DNA of 64,000 nucleotides from Hymenobacter sp. UV11 (lineage in GTDB: Bacteria; Bacteroidota; Bacteroidia; Cytophagales; Hymenobacteraceae): assembly GCF_004684095.1 (NCBI RefSeq), contig NZ_SRII01000001.1:310001-374000 (forward strand). Direction: 5' to 3'. Below the pieces are notes generated by a model. That model was not told where the DNA came from. It searched no databases and was given only the letters and a program-made list of their open reading frames with translations. Positions within the stretch are counted from its first letter, which is position 1, and every line of letters starts with the position of its first letter. Shown here in pieces: positions 27,111 through 35,974 of this stretch. The position numbers and the translations under genes are program-made.

Positions 27111-27704
27111 TTACAGCAGCGTGAGGCGATTGGTGCTCACGGCCTTGTCATTGACCAGCAGCGAGCAGAAATACAGCCCGGCCGGCAAGCCGCTCACGTC
27201 GAGGGGTAGGCCGCTGCTGGCGGTGGCCAGCGGCAGCGGTAGCAGGCGTACCTCGCGGCCCAGCACGTTGCTCAAGCGCAGCTTGTAATCGGGCCCGAGC
27301 TGGGCCGAGAGCTGCACCATGAGCTGCCCGCGGGCCGGGTTTGGAAACAGGCTCAGGGTCGGGTTGAAGCCCTGAAGCGGCACCGGGGCCAGCACCGAGT
27401 GCAGGGTGCGGTTGCCGCGTAGCGCAAGGTAAATGTTCGTTTTGGTAATAGTCGCGTTCGGCATGGCCACGTAGCTGCCCAACGTGGGCATAGCCCACAC
27501 GGCGGGCGCGCTCTCGGCTAGGGTAGGGTGCCCTTCCGAAGGCCAGGCCAGCTCAAAGTGACCGTTGGTCGACCGGCTCTGAGGCAGGAAGGCGACGGAG
27601 CTGCCCGGCGTGCGCTGGGCGGCGTAGGTGGTGGCCCCAACGGCCGCCGGCAACAAGGCCAGGGCAGCTAAAGCCAGGGATAAAATACGAGTAGCAAGGC
27701 GCAT
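27111..27704 (-). CDS. T9SS type A sorting domain protein
   Basis: A 197-residue secreted protein with a signal peptide (MRLATRILSLALAALALLPAAVG) and a C-terminal type IX secretion signal of about 80 residues: LSLFPNPARGQLMVQL, KLRLSNVLGREV, and LDVSGLPAGLYFCSLLVNDKAVSTNRLTLL. T9SS cargo is carried across the outer membrane by the gliding/secretion apparatus and released or anchored. The middle 90 residues match no domain I recognise. Confidence 0.88.
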   Translation of the reverse strand: MRLATRILSLALAALALLPAAVGATTYAAQRTPGSSVAFLPQSRSTNGHFELAWPSEGHPTLAESAPAVWAMPTLGSYVAMPNATITKTNIYLALRGNRTLHSVLAPVPLQGFNPTLSLFPNPARGQLMVQLSAQLGPDYKLRLSNVLGREVRLLPLPLATASSGLPLDVSGLPAGLYFCSLLVNDKAVSTNRLTLL

Positions 27705-27969
27705 GGGCAGGAGAATTAGGAGGCGCAGCCGTAAAGGCAGCGCAAGTTAGCAGAATATCCGCTGGTTATCTACGAATACAAGCGGCGTGCCGAAGTATAA
27801 GTTTCTGAGAATCTGGGTAAAGTCTGCCAAAGCGGCGCTTTACCAGACGAAACGGGGGGTAGGGACGCGAGAAAATGTGGCGCGTTGCGGCGGCGACTAG
27901 CGCAAATCACTAACAAGAGGACATCGCCCTCCGCGCCAGCCCCAGTGTGCGAGCCCTTGTAGGCCTGCA
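27705..27969. other. Intergenic region upstream of the T9SS gene
   Basis: The 265 bases hold a possible minus-strand -7 box (TAACTTGC near 27748) and one GGGGTAGG octamer at 27857. A 67-codon minus-strand frame is present but has no homology-like features, and I do not call it a gene. No repeat family is present. Confidence 0.5.
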
Positions 27970-30900
27970 TCACCGCACCCGCACCACGCCGGCGCCGCTC
28001 ACCGAGCGGTACTCGCCGTTGTACATGGCCTCGGCGCTGACGGGGCCGAGCTGGAAGGTGCCCTTGCTCACGGCGCGGGCCAGGTAGGCGAAGATTTTGG
28101 GCTGCGGCGTGGCGGTGGTGAAGATGTTGAGGCGGTCGTCGCGCACGTCGAGGTAGTCGGGTTGGGCGAGGTGGGGGAGGGTAGGGAGGTCGCGCTGCAC
28201 GCCGAGGCGCGGGTTTTCGATTTCGAGGCCGGCGGGCAGCAGGTCCGTGATGGCCACATTCTTGACCTCACCGGCCGCGTCGCCGCTTTGCAGCGCGATG
28301 ACGACCAGCACCAGGTCATTTTGCTGAAAAGTTGGGTTGGTAAGCGGCTTACCGTCGCGGGTGGCGAAGTAGCGGCGCACCTTGAGGTAGTGGTCTTCCT
28401 CGGGCACGCGGCCGCTGGCGCGCACGCCCTGCTGCTGCCAGAAGTAGTAGAGCGCGCCCGCGCCGCTGGGCTTTATCATCAGCGTGCGGTTGGCCACGTT
28501 GTTCACCGTGAGGTCTTTGCCATCAAACTTGCCCACGAGCTTGCCGTCGGCCAGCAGGTCGGCCACGGCGGTGCTGGCCTGGGCGCGGCGCGCAATTTTG
28601 CCCAGCGCCAGCAGCGCGAAGGCCCGCTCCTGGGTGTTGAGGTAGGGCGCGTCGTGCACCTGCCGGCTCAGCTGGCGGGCGATGGTATTCACCTGCGGGT
28701 TGGTCGGGTCGGCGCTCAGCAAGGCGTTGAGAGCCAGCGCCTCGTCGCGGATGGGCGAGGCTAACGCGCCGCCTAGCTCGCGCTGCGCCCGCTCGGGGCT
28801 AAACTGCCGGGGTAGGGTTTCCTGAAAAGCCCGCTGTTGGCCGCCCAGCGCGTAGGTGCAGGCCAGCAGGAAGCGCGCATCGGCCGTGAGCAGCGGCCGG
28901 TTGGCCCGGTAGTAGTTGAGGGCCACGGCATCCTGGCGGCCGGCCAGGGCCAGCACGTAGAGCGAGTAGGCGATTTCGCGCGGGGCAATGATGCGCTCGC
29001 GGGCGATGTTGCCGGCGTCGAAGTACTGGTACTTCTCCGTCTCGCGCTTCTTGAGGCGCAGCTGCAAGTAGCGCAGCGTTTTATCCAGAATAGATTGGTT
29101 CACGGCGAAGCTGGCCTGCTTGGCTTCGAGCAGAAAATGCGCGGCGTAGGCGGTGGCCCACCAGTTGTCGTAGTCGCCGCCCGGCCAGTAGCTTAAGCTG
29201 CCGTTGTAGAGCTGCATGCTCTCGATTTTGCGGATGGCCTCCTGCACGTGGTAGTTGGGGTTGTAGCGCTGGGCTTTGGCCCGCGTCCCTGTTTGCTGCC
29301 GCAGCGTGGCCGCCAAATCGCCGAAATACAGCTGCGGAAACGCGGCCGACACGGTTTGCTCCAGGCAGCCGTAGGGGTATTCGAGCAGGTAGTTCAGGTC
29401 CTTGGCAAAGGCCGTGAGCGGCGAGCGGCTCAGAACCAGCTTGCTGCGCAAGGTGCTGGGTAGGAAGTCGCTGCGCAGGTTGAGTGTGGCCGGTGCGCTG
29501 GCCGTGGCCTCCCCGCTGCCCGTGCGCGAGGCCAGCGGCGCGGCCGGGCGGATGGGAATGTCAATGGTTTCTTCATTGATAAACTTCCTCATATCCTTGG
29601 ATTCCACGACAATTTTTACTTGTCCGTTTCCAATCTGTTGGGAAGCATTTGCGTGAAATACTGCCCGTTGCTCAGTGTTTGGTTTTAAGGTCAGTAGATT
29701 GACCATCGGCAGATTCCATTTAGGAACATCCGTACCCGCTTCACGTGAGTTTAGTGGACCGCTCACCTGAATTCCCACGACTACATTGAGCGGCTTATTC
29801 GTCGTATTCGTCAGCGTCACCGGCACGTCAATCGTGTCGCCCGGCGACATAAACCGCGGTAGCGCCGTGGAAATCACCACCGGGTCGGCCACGCGCATGG
29901 TTTGCTCGGCGTTGGCAAAAGCGTCGTCTTTGTAGGCCACGGCCATCACGCGCAGCGCCCCGCTGAATTGCGGCACCCGCACCCGGTAGCGCACCAGGCC
30001 GGCGGCATCGGCGGTGAGCAGGCCGCTCCACTTGGCCACCAGCTTCACGCGGCGGCTGGGCACGGGCGAAGTGCGGCGGGCCATGTCGGCCGCGTCGCCG
30101 CCGCTGCTGCTGCTGCCCAGCTCGGGCAGCAGGAAGGGGTACACGTCGAAGGCGCTCACTTCGAGCGCCCGCTTCTGGTAGAAGTAGCCGTAGGGGTCGG
30201 GCGTCTGGTAGTTTTTGCGCTGCAAAATGCCCTCGTCCACCACCGCCAGCGTCACTTGGGCACGCGGCGCGGTGTGTACTTCAATGGTCTGGAAGGTCTG
30301 CGAGCGGCTCAGGGCGGCCGCCTTCAGGGTGAGGGGTAGGCGGGTGCCGGGCTTCTCCACGGTCAGCGGCACGAAGCCGCGGGCCACAGTGAGGGGTAGG
30401 GAATTGTCGGTGATGGGCCGGATGGCGGTGGCCGTCACGTACACGTTGGGCACGTGGCCGGCGCGGATGGGTACGCTCACCCGCGCCGATTTTTGGTCGC
30501 TATCAACGTAAAAATGGTCGAATACGTGGTCGCGCTCCACCGTCACCAGCACCCGGCCGGCGAAGGGCGTTTTGAGCAGCAACTGAGCCGTTTCGCCCGG
30601 CTCGTACTTTGGTTTGTCGGCCTCTATCGTCACCTCGCCCTCGGTGTTCACCTCGAAGGCATTGCCGGCCGTGTCGCCGCTGCCGTAGGCGTAGAAATGC
30701 GTGGCCACGTAGCTGGCCGCGCCCGGCCGCGCCACCCGCACCTCGTACTCGCCCGAGTAAATGGGTGTAAAACGGAGTGGTACTCCGTTTCCGGAAACGC
30801 TCATAACCTGACTGCTAAGCACTTGCTCGCGCTTCTGCGAGTTATATACGTAGCGCCCGCCCTGGCGCTCCAGCACCGTTTCCCAAAGCAGCCGCACGAT

Positions 30901-33492
30901 GCGCACCTGCGCCGGCGCCGTGGTGGGCCGCCCGCCCGGCGTGAGCGCCACCAGCTTTATCGGCACTTCCTGGCGCGTGCTCACCAGCTCGGGCAATTTC
31001 TGGATGCCGAACATCGCCGCCTGGGTCTGCACCTCGAAGGTGGCGAGGCGGTTTACCGGCCGGCCGGTTTCGTCAAAAATCGTGGCAAACGCTACCCCCT
31101 CCAGCGTGCCCAGGTCGCGGGCATCGGGCAGCGTGTAGGTAGCGGTGCCGCGCCCGGCGGCGTCGGTTTCGCCCTGGCGCACCTCCTTCTGGAAGCGCGC
31201 CGCGATGCCGGCCGGGGGCGTATTCTCGCCATAATCGTTGCGCTGCGGCCTTTCGCCGGTGTTGATATCGAAGTCGTAATCAGCATAGTTTTTGGCCGAA
31301 AACTTCTTCTCTTTCAGCGAAAACTCGACCTCAAACTTGCGCCCGGCGGCCGGCGGGCCAAACAGGTTTTGGGCCAGGATAGTGGCCGTCACGGTTTGGG
31401 CCGGGCGCAGCACGGCGGGCGCGGCGGTCACGGTCACTTTCAGCCGGTCGGGGATGAATTCCTCCACGCTCACCGCCTTGGAGGTCAGCAGCACGTCGTT
31501 GCCGGTCAGCACTTCCAGCGAGTAGAGGCCCGTCATGGCCGTGCCGGGCAGGATAAAGCGCGACTCGACCGCGCCGGTGGCGTTCAGGCGGCCACCCAGG
31601 CTGGCGTATTCCTGGCCGGTGGGCAGCAGCAGGCGCACCTTCACGGGCAGGCCGGCGGGGGGCGTGCGCCAATCGTCGGCTCGCACCACGGTGTTGGTAT
31701 AAATAGTGTCGCCGGGCCGGTACAGGTCGCGGTCACCGTACAAAAACGCCTGGTAGTGGGCGGCGTTGCTGGTCAGCCCGCCCACCTCAAAGCGCGAGGT
31801 TTCGACCTGGCTGTTTTTGAGGGTGAGAAAGGAAAAGTCGCTGCCGCTGGTGGCCGTCACCATGCCCAGCTTCAGCGGCGAGCCCAGCACGCTGTCGAGC
31901 CGGGCCACGCCCTGGCCGTTGGTGGTGGCCGTGCCCATGAGCTGGTTGTTGGTCGAGATGAAGCGCACCGCGGCCCCGCTTACCGGCCGCGCCGTACGCA
32001 GCGAGTTCAGGAATACCACCGCGTTGCCGCCTACCCCCTGCTTTATAATCAAGCCCAGGTCGGTGAGGGCCACCAGCTTGTCCTGGCGCAGCCACTGGCG
32101 CTCGGTGTCCTGCACCCGCACCACGTACAATCCTTTGAGTGGGCCGCTGAATTCCAGGTCTTTCAGGCTGAGATTGAGCAGGCGCTGGCCGTTCACTTTG
32201 CTGAGCCCGGCCGTGGCGTAGCGCCGCGTAAAGAGCACGTCGCCCCGGTTTTCGAGGTCGTAATACTGGTAGCTGCGGTCCACGTATTCGCCGTCCTCGC
32301 TACCCCCTCCTTCGCCGTCATCGTTGCTCTCGTAGCCGTACTGCTTGTCCTGGCGCAGCAGGTCCTGGATGTTGCTGGCGTAGACTTTGGCCACCGTCAC
32401 CTGCACGTTGTCCACCTCGTTGAGGCGCAGGGCCAGGTTGCGGTTCCCGTTGGCGCCCAGGTACATGGCTTTATCGGCGCTGGCAAATGCGATGCTCGGC
32501 TGGCTGTTGCCAAAGCTCACGGCCTGGTCAAACTTCTCGGCCAGCTGCCCGCCCAGCGCCCCGCGCACGCCGGGGCCAATGCTCACCTGGTAAGTCTTGC
32601 CTACCTCGAAGCCACCGCGCAGCAGCAGGCCACTTTCGAGCGCCTCGATTTCGAAGGGCACGGCGGGCGTCACCTTCAGCAGGGGCTGCATGTCGGGCAC
32701 CGACACGGGCTGGTTGGTGAGCAGTGTCACCACGGCTTTACCGTCGAGGATTTGGCCGGTCAGCTCGCGCACTTGCAGGGTTTGCTGGTCGGGCACCTGG
32801 GCGTCGGCTTGCAGGGCGGCAGTGGTGGGCTGGCTGCCGGCCACCGCTTCGAGCCCGCTTTCGACCTCGAAGTGCAGCGGCTGGTCAGGCCTGATTTCCT
32901 GGTTGATGGTCAGGCCCAGCGTCTTATCGGGTTCGGCGGCAGTGAGCGTGAACGCTACCGGCCTACCCCCCTGGCTGAGGCGCAAGCGGGGCCGTAGGTC
33001 GGCTGGCCGCACGGGGTAGTTGAAGAGCACGTTGGCGCGCATTTCGGCGGTGCCCGCCGCCCGGCTGCTGCGCCCGTAAAACACCTGCGCCCCACCCAGC
33101 TGCAAAAACGGCGTGTGAAACTTCGCCCGGCTCAGGGTCAATTTCTGCTTGCCCGAAGGCAGCGCCGCCGGCCGCAGACTAGCCGAAAACGCCGTGCTGG
33201 GCCGAAACGGCTCTAGCGGCGAAAACACCAGCTCGCGCCCATCGTTCTGCCACTTAAACTTGCCTCGGATGGCGGGCTCAAACTGCACGTAGCGCGTGGT
33301 ATCCCAGCGCCCCGCCTGCCCGGCCGGTACCACCGGCTCATCGAAACTGAACACCAGGTTCTGGTACGGGTCAATTTCGTCGCCAGCCGCCTGAGCAGCC
33401 GCATCGGCCTGGCTTTGCCCATCTTTTTTGGAGCAGGAAAAAGTGGCTAGCAGGGCCAGAAAGAGCAGTGGCAGCAGGCGTTGTCGGGGCAT
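27970..33492 (-). CDS. Alpha-2-macroglobulin family lipoprotein with intact thioester motif
   Basis: An 1840-residue protein with a lipoprotein signal (lipid-attachment Cys20 in LLATFSC). The architecture runs from N-terminal MG-type beta-sandwiches through an MG2 domain (DRDLYRPGDTIYTNTVVRADDW, about residues 590-610), a bait-like region, then the A2M family segment (KWSGLLTADAAGLVRYRVRVPQFSG) and the thioester domain with YPYGCLEQT, Cys at about 1376. Bacterial A2Ms trap proteases in the periplasm and are thought to protect a damaged envelope. They are often next to pbpC; no penicillin-binding protein is in this window. A long open frame on the opposite strand (30454-32997) is a codon-bias shadow. 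Confidence 0.93.
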   Translation of the reverse strand: MPRQRLLPLLFLALLATFSCSKKDGQSQADAAAQAAGDEIDPYQNLVFSFDEPVVPAGQAGRWDTTRYVQFEPAIRGKFKWQNDGRELVFSPLEPFRPSTAFSASLRPAALPSGKQKLTLSRAKFHTPFLQLGGAQVFYGRSSRAAGTAEMRANVLFNYPVRPADLRPRLRLSQGGRPVAFTLTAAEPDKTLGLTINQEIRPDQPLHFEVESGLEAVAGSQPTTAALQADAQVPDQQTLQVRELTGQILDGKAVVTLLTNQPVSVPDMQPLLKVTPAVPFEIEALESGLLLRGGFEVGKTYQVSIGPGVRGALGGQLAEKFDQAVSFGNSQPSIAFASADKAMYLGANGNRNLALRLNEVDNVQVTVAKVYASNIQDLLRQDKQYGYESNDDGEGGGSEDGEYVDRSYQYYDLENRGDVLFTRRYATAGLSKVNGQRLLNLSLKDLEFSGPLKGLYVVRVQDTERQWLRQDKLVALTDLGLIIKQGVGGNAVVFLNSLRTARPVSGAAVRFISTNNQLMGTATTNGQGVARLDSVLGSPLKLGMVTATSGSDFSFLTLKNSQVETSRFEVGGLTSNAAHYQAFLYGDRDLYRPGDTIYTNTVVRADDWRTPPAGLPVKVRLLLPTGQEYASLGGRLNATGAVESRFILPGTAMTGLYSLEVLTGNDVLLTSKAVSVEEFIPDRLKVTVTAAPAVLRPAQTVTATILAQNLFGPPAAGRKFEVEFSLKEKKFSAKNYADYDFDINTGERPQRNDYGENTPPAGIAARFQKEVRQGETDAAGRGTATYTLPDARDLGTLEGVAFATIFDETGRPVNRLATFEVQTQAAMFGIQKLPELVSTRQEVPIKLVALTPGGRPTTAPAQVRIVRLLWETVLERQGGRYVYNSQKREQVLSSQVMSVSGNGVPLRFTPIYSGEYEVRVARPGAASYVATHFYAYGSGDTAGNAFEVNTEGEVTIEADKPKYEPGETAQLLLKTPFAGRVLVTVERDHVFDHFYVDSDQKSARVSVPIRAGHVPNVYVTATAIRPITDNSLPLTVARGFVPLTVEKPGTRLPLTLKAAALSRSQTFQTIEVHTAPRAQVTLAVVDEGILQRKNYQTPDPYGYFYQKRALEVSAFDVYPFLLPELGSSSSGGDAADMARRTSPVPSRRVKLVAKWSGLLTADAAGLVRYRVRVPQFSGALRVMAVAYKDDAFANAEQTMRVADPVVISTALPRFMSPGDTIDVPVTLTNTTNKPLNVVVGIQVSGPLNSREAGTDVPKWNLPMVNLLTLKPNTEQRAVFHANASQQIGNGQVKIVVESKDMRKFINEETIDIPIRPAAPLASRTGSGEATASAPATLNLRSDFLPSTLRSKLVLSRSPLTAFAKDLNYLLEYPYGCLEQTVSAAFPQLYFGDLAATLRQQTGTRAKAQRYNPNYHVQEAIRKIESMQLYNGSLSYWPGGDYDNWWATAYAAHFLLEAKQASFAVNQSILDKTLRYLQLRLKKRETEKYQYFDAGNIARERIIAPREIAYSLYVLALAGRQDAVALNYYRANRPLLTADARFLLACTYALGGQQRAFQETLPRQFSPERAQRELGGALASPIRDEALALNALLSADPTNPQVNTIARQLSRQVHDAPYLNTQERAFALLALGKIARRAQASTAVADLLADGKLVGKFDGKDLTVNNVANRTLMIKPSGAGALYYFWQQQGVRASGRVPEEDHYLKVRRYFATRDGKPLTNPTFQQNDLVLVVIALQSGDAAGEVKNVAITDLLPAGLEIENPRLGVQRDLPTLPHLAQPDYLDVRDDRLNIFTTATPQPKIFAYLARAVSKGTFQLGPVSAEAMYNGEYRSVSGAGVVRVR

Positions 33493-33565
33493 AGCGGGGT
33501 AGGGGAGGAGCGAGGCAGGAAAGGTAGGGTAGCTGGTTGATAAAAAGCAGACCCTTTGAGATTAA

Positions 33566-33670
33566 AAGAACGTCATGCTGAGCTTGTCGAAGCATCTCGC
33601 TCGCGCCGTGAGGATTACTAATTAAACGATTTGAGCGAGATGCTTCGACAAGCTCAGCATGACGTTCTTT
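33566..33670. repeat. Inverted repeat, family B
   Basis: The arms run AAAGAACGTCATGCTGAGCT plus TGTCGAAGCATCTCGCTC and the complement, with a 28-base centre. It lies in the divergent gap between the A2M and LysR genes. Confidence 0.88.
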
Positions 33671-33706
33671 ATACCGCCGCTCGGCCACCTGTTTGGTATA
33701 ATCTCC

Positions 33707-34615
33707 ATGCTTTCTCACCCCCACGAAGTCTTTCTCGAAGTAGCGCAGCGCCTGAGCTTTACCAAGGCCGGGCAAGCGCTGTTCATTAGCCAGTCGGCGG
33801 TGAGCAAGCAAGTAAAGGCGCTGGAAGAACACTACAAAACGGGCCTTTTCGAGCGGCTGGGCGGCAGCGTGCAGCTCACGCCGGCCGGGCAGAAGCTGTA
33901 TCAAAAGCTTTTGCAGGCCAAGCAGTTGCAGCAGGAGCTGCAGCAGGAGATGAGCGAGGTGAGCCCGGCCTTCGCGCCGGCCGTGCACCTGCTCATCGGG
34001 GCCAGCACCACTATCTCGCTCTACGTGCTACCCCCGGTGGTGGCGGCGTATCTGCGGCAGCACCCGCAGCACCAGCTCAGCCTCAAAAACCGGAACAGCG
34101 ACAACATTCTCAAGGCGCTCTTGGAGCACGAGATTGAGCTGGGCATTATCGAGGGCATCCACAAAGTCAGCAACGTGACCTACACGCCACTGCTCACCGA
34201 CGAGGTAGTGGCGGTGTGCGCCGCCGACAACCCGCTGGCCGGCCGCGAGCTGGTAGCCAGCGACTTGCTCAGCATTTCGCTGGCCCTGCGCGAAGTGGGC
34301 TCTGGCACGCTGGCCGTGCTGGAAGAGGCGCTGGAGCGGCACCACATTCGGCTGGCGGCCCTGCCCGTGCGGGTACGGTTGGGCGGCACCGAGGCGCTCA
34401 AGAACTTCGTGCGGGTCGAAACCACCTGCCTGGCCTTCCTACCCCGCCAAGCAGTGCTGAAGGAACTGGCGAGTGGCGAACTAAAAGAGGTGAAAGTCAA
34501 AGATTTATACTTGAAAAGGCAATTCAGCTTCATTCAGCGGCGAGGCACTGAGAACAATGGGCCGTACCGGGATTTTCTGCGATTTACCCAGCGTTACTAT
34601 TCCGAAAAGGAATAG
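33707..34615 (+). CDS. LysR-family transcriptional regulator
   Basis: A 302-residue regulator starting at MLSHPHEVFLEVAQRLSFTKAGQAL. The N-terminal winged helix-turn-helix (residues 4-62, with ISQSAVSKQVKALEEHYKTGLFER) is followed by a LysR substrate-binding domain (about 90-295). It is 65 bases upstream of thrC on the same strand, which differs from the usual divergent arrangement of LysR regulators and targets. The effector is unknown. Confidence 0.92.
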   Translation: MLSHPHEVFLEVAQRLSFTKAGQALFISQSAVSKQVKALEEHYKTGLFERLGGSVQLTPAGQKLYQKLLQAKQLQQELQQEMSEVSPAFAPAVHLLIGASTTISLYVLPPVVAAYLRQHPQHQLSLKNRNSDNILKALLEHEIELGIIEGIHKVSNVTYTPLLTDEVVAVCAADNPLAGRELVASDLLSISLALREVGSGTLAVLEEALERHHIRLAALPVRVRLGGTEALKNFVRVETTCLAFLPRQAVLKELASGELKEVKVKDLYLKRQFSFIQRRGTENNGPYRDFLRFTQRYYSEKE

Positions 34616-34668
34616 GCTATGCGAAAACAACATTTCGCTGGGGCATAGCAACCTGCATAAGGCAACCT

Positions 34669-34676
34669 GAACTTTG
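34669..34676 (+). promoter_or_regulatory. -7 promoter element directly before thrC
   Basis: The plus strand reads GAACTTTGCCCC and then the thrC ATG, only 4 bases after the TTTG. Transcription from it would start at or near the start codon. Confidence 0.45.
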
Positions 34677-34680
34677 CCCC

Positions 34681-35886
34681 ATGAACCACGTTGCCACACT
34701 GCCCCTTTCGCGGGTCCAAGCCCTGCACTGTGCCCAATGCGGCACGCAGTATTCGCCCTTCGAATTGCAGGCGGTGTCGGCCTGCTGCCAGCAGCCGCTG
34801 GTGGCCGACTACGACCTGCACGAGCCCTTGAGCCGCGAGGCCGGCATCAACCTGGCCGACAGCTCGATGTGGCGCTACGGCGCGCTCCTACCCCTGCTCG
34901 AGGAAGCCAACAAGGTGACACTAGGCGAAGGAATGACCCCGATGCTAAATCTGCCCCAGCTGGCCGCTCGCTATAGCCTGCACTCGCTGCTGCTCAAGGA
35001 TGAAGGGCAGAACCCGACCGGTTCGTTCAAGGCGCGTGGCCTGAGCATGGCCATTTCCAAAGCCAAAGAGCTGGGCGTTACGGGCTGCATTATTCCTACG
35101 GCCGGCAACGCGGGGGTAGCGATGGCCGCCTATTGCGCCCGCGGCGGCCTGCAAGCCACCGTAGTGATGCCGCGCCACACACCCGAAGCCTTCAAGGAAG
35201 AGTGCTACTGGTACGGTGCCCAGGTGGAGCTGGTCGATGGCCTCATCAACGATTGCGCGGCCCGCGTGCGCCAGCTCAACGCCGGCGGCGAGCTGCTCGA
35301 CATCTCGACCCTGAAGGAGCCCTACCGCCTCGAAGGCAAGAAAACGATGGGCTACGAAATCGCGGAGCAGCTCAATTGGCAGCTGCCCGACGTGCTGCTC
35401 TACCCCGCCGGCGGTGGCACGGGCCTCATCGGCATCTGGAAGGCGTTTCAGGAAATGAAGGCGCTGGGCTGGCTCGCGCCCGACGTGGCCCTACCCCGCA
35501 TGGTGGCCGTGCAGGCCGAAAACTGCTGCCCGCTGCTCGAAACCTACCTCGGCCGCCAGCCCAACTGCCACAACTACCAGGGCCGCCCCACGCTGGCCAA
35601 CGGCCTGGCCGTGCCCCGCCCCCTGGGCGAGCCGCTGATGCTGCAAGTGCTGCGCGAGTCGCTTGGTACCGTGGTGGCTATCAGTGAAGAAGGTATGCTG
35701 GAAGGTATGCGCGAGCTGGGCCGCCACGAGGGACAGTTCGTAGCCCCCGAGGGCGCCGCCGTGTGGATGGCCGCCCGCAAGCTGCTGGCCGATGGCTGGC
35801 TGAAGGCCGATGAGCGCATCCTGCTCCTCAACACCGGCAGCGGCCAGAAATACATGAGCAACGTGGCCGGCCGCGCCTGGGCGTAG
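34681..35886 (+). CDS. thrC: Threonine synthase
   Basis: ThrC converts O-phosphohomoserine to threonine with PLP. The 401-residue protein begins with a zinc-ribbon-like segment (Cys17-x2-Cys20, Cys35-Cys36) seen in the plant/archaeal-type enzymes. The PLP Lys is K117 in NPTGSFKARG, and the phosphate-binding loop is PTAGNAGVAMAAYCARGG. The C-terminal AAGGGTGL-like loop is YPAGGGTGLIG. A class of related threonine-synthase-like enzymes acts on other substrates, but the overall fit is good. Confidence 0.9.
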   Translation: MNHVATLPLSRVQALHCAQCGTQYSPFELQAVSACCQQPLVADYDLHEPLSREAGINLADSSMWRYGALLPLLEEANKVTLGEGMTPMLNLPQLAARYSLHSLLLKDEGQNPTGSFKARGLSMAISKAKELGVTGCIIPTAGNAGVAMAAYCARGGLQATVVMPRHTPEAFKEECYWYGAQVELVDGLINDCAARVRQLNAGGELLDISTLKEPYRLEGKKTMGYEIAEQLNWQLPDVLLYPAGGGTGLIGIWKAFQEMKALGWLAPDVALPRMVAVQAENCCPLLETYLGRQPNCHNYQGRPTLANGLAVPRPLGEPLMLQVLRESLGTVVAISEEGMLEGMRELGRHEGQFVAPEGAAVWMAARKLLADGWLKADERILLLNTGSGQKYMSNVAGRAWA

Positions 35887-35891
35887 AAGAT

Positions 35892-35957
35892 GAATGACTA
35901 ATGACTAATGTCGTACAGAAAACCAGCACAACATTAGTCATTACTCACTAGTCATTC
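35892..35957. repeat. Inverted repeat between thrC and the GT fusion gene
   Basis: GAATGACTAATGACTAATGT pairs imperfectly with the right arm ACATTAGTCATTACTCACTA-GTCATTC. AT-rich and unlike families A-F. Its right end lies 5 bases before a promoter -7 box. Confidence 0.65.
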
Positions 35958-35962
35958 TCACG

Positions 35963-35970
35963 GACCTTTG
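35963..35970 (+). promoter_or_regulatory. -7 promoter element directly before the GT fusion gene
   Basis: The plus strand reads GACCTTTGCGCT and then ATG at 35975, leaving 4 bases between the TTTG and the start codon; a leaderless transcript is likely. Confidence 0.5.
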
Positions 35971-35974
35971 CGCT

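Noticed and set aside
27770..27973. A 67-codon minus-strand frame between the A2M and T9SS genes
   Set aside because: It overlaps the likely promoter region of the T9SS gene, lacks motifs and overlaps the A2M stop.
30454..32997. An 847-codon plus-strand open frame antisense to the alpha-2-macroglobulin gene
   Set aside because: The minus-strand frame has a lipobox, domain motifs and a thioester site, while the plus-strand translation is His/Gly/Arg-rich low-complexity sequence typical of an antisense shadow in GC-rich DNA.
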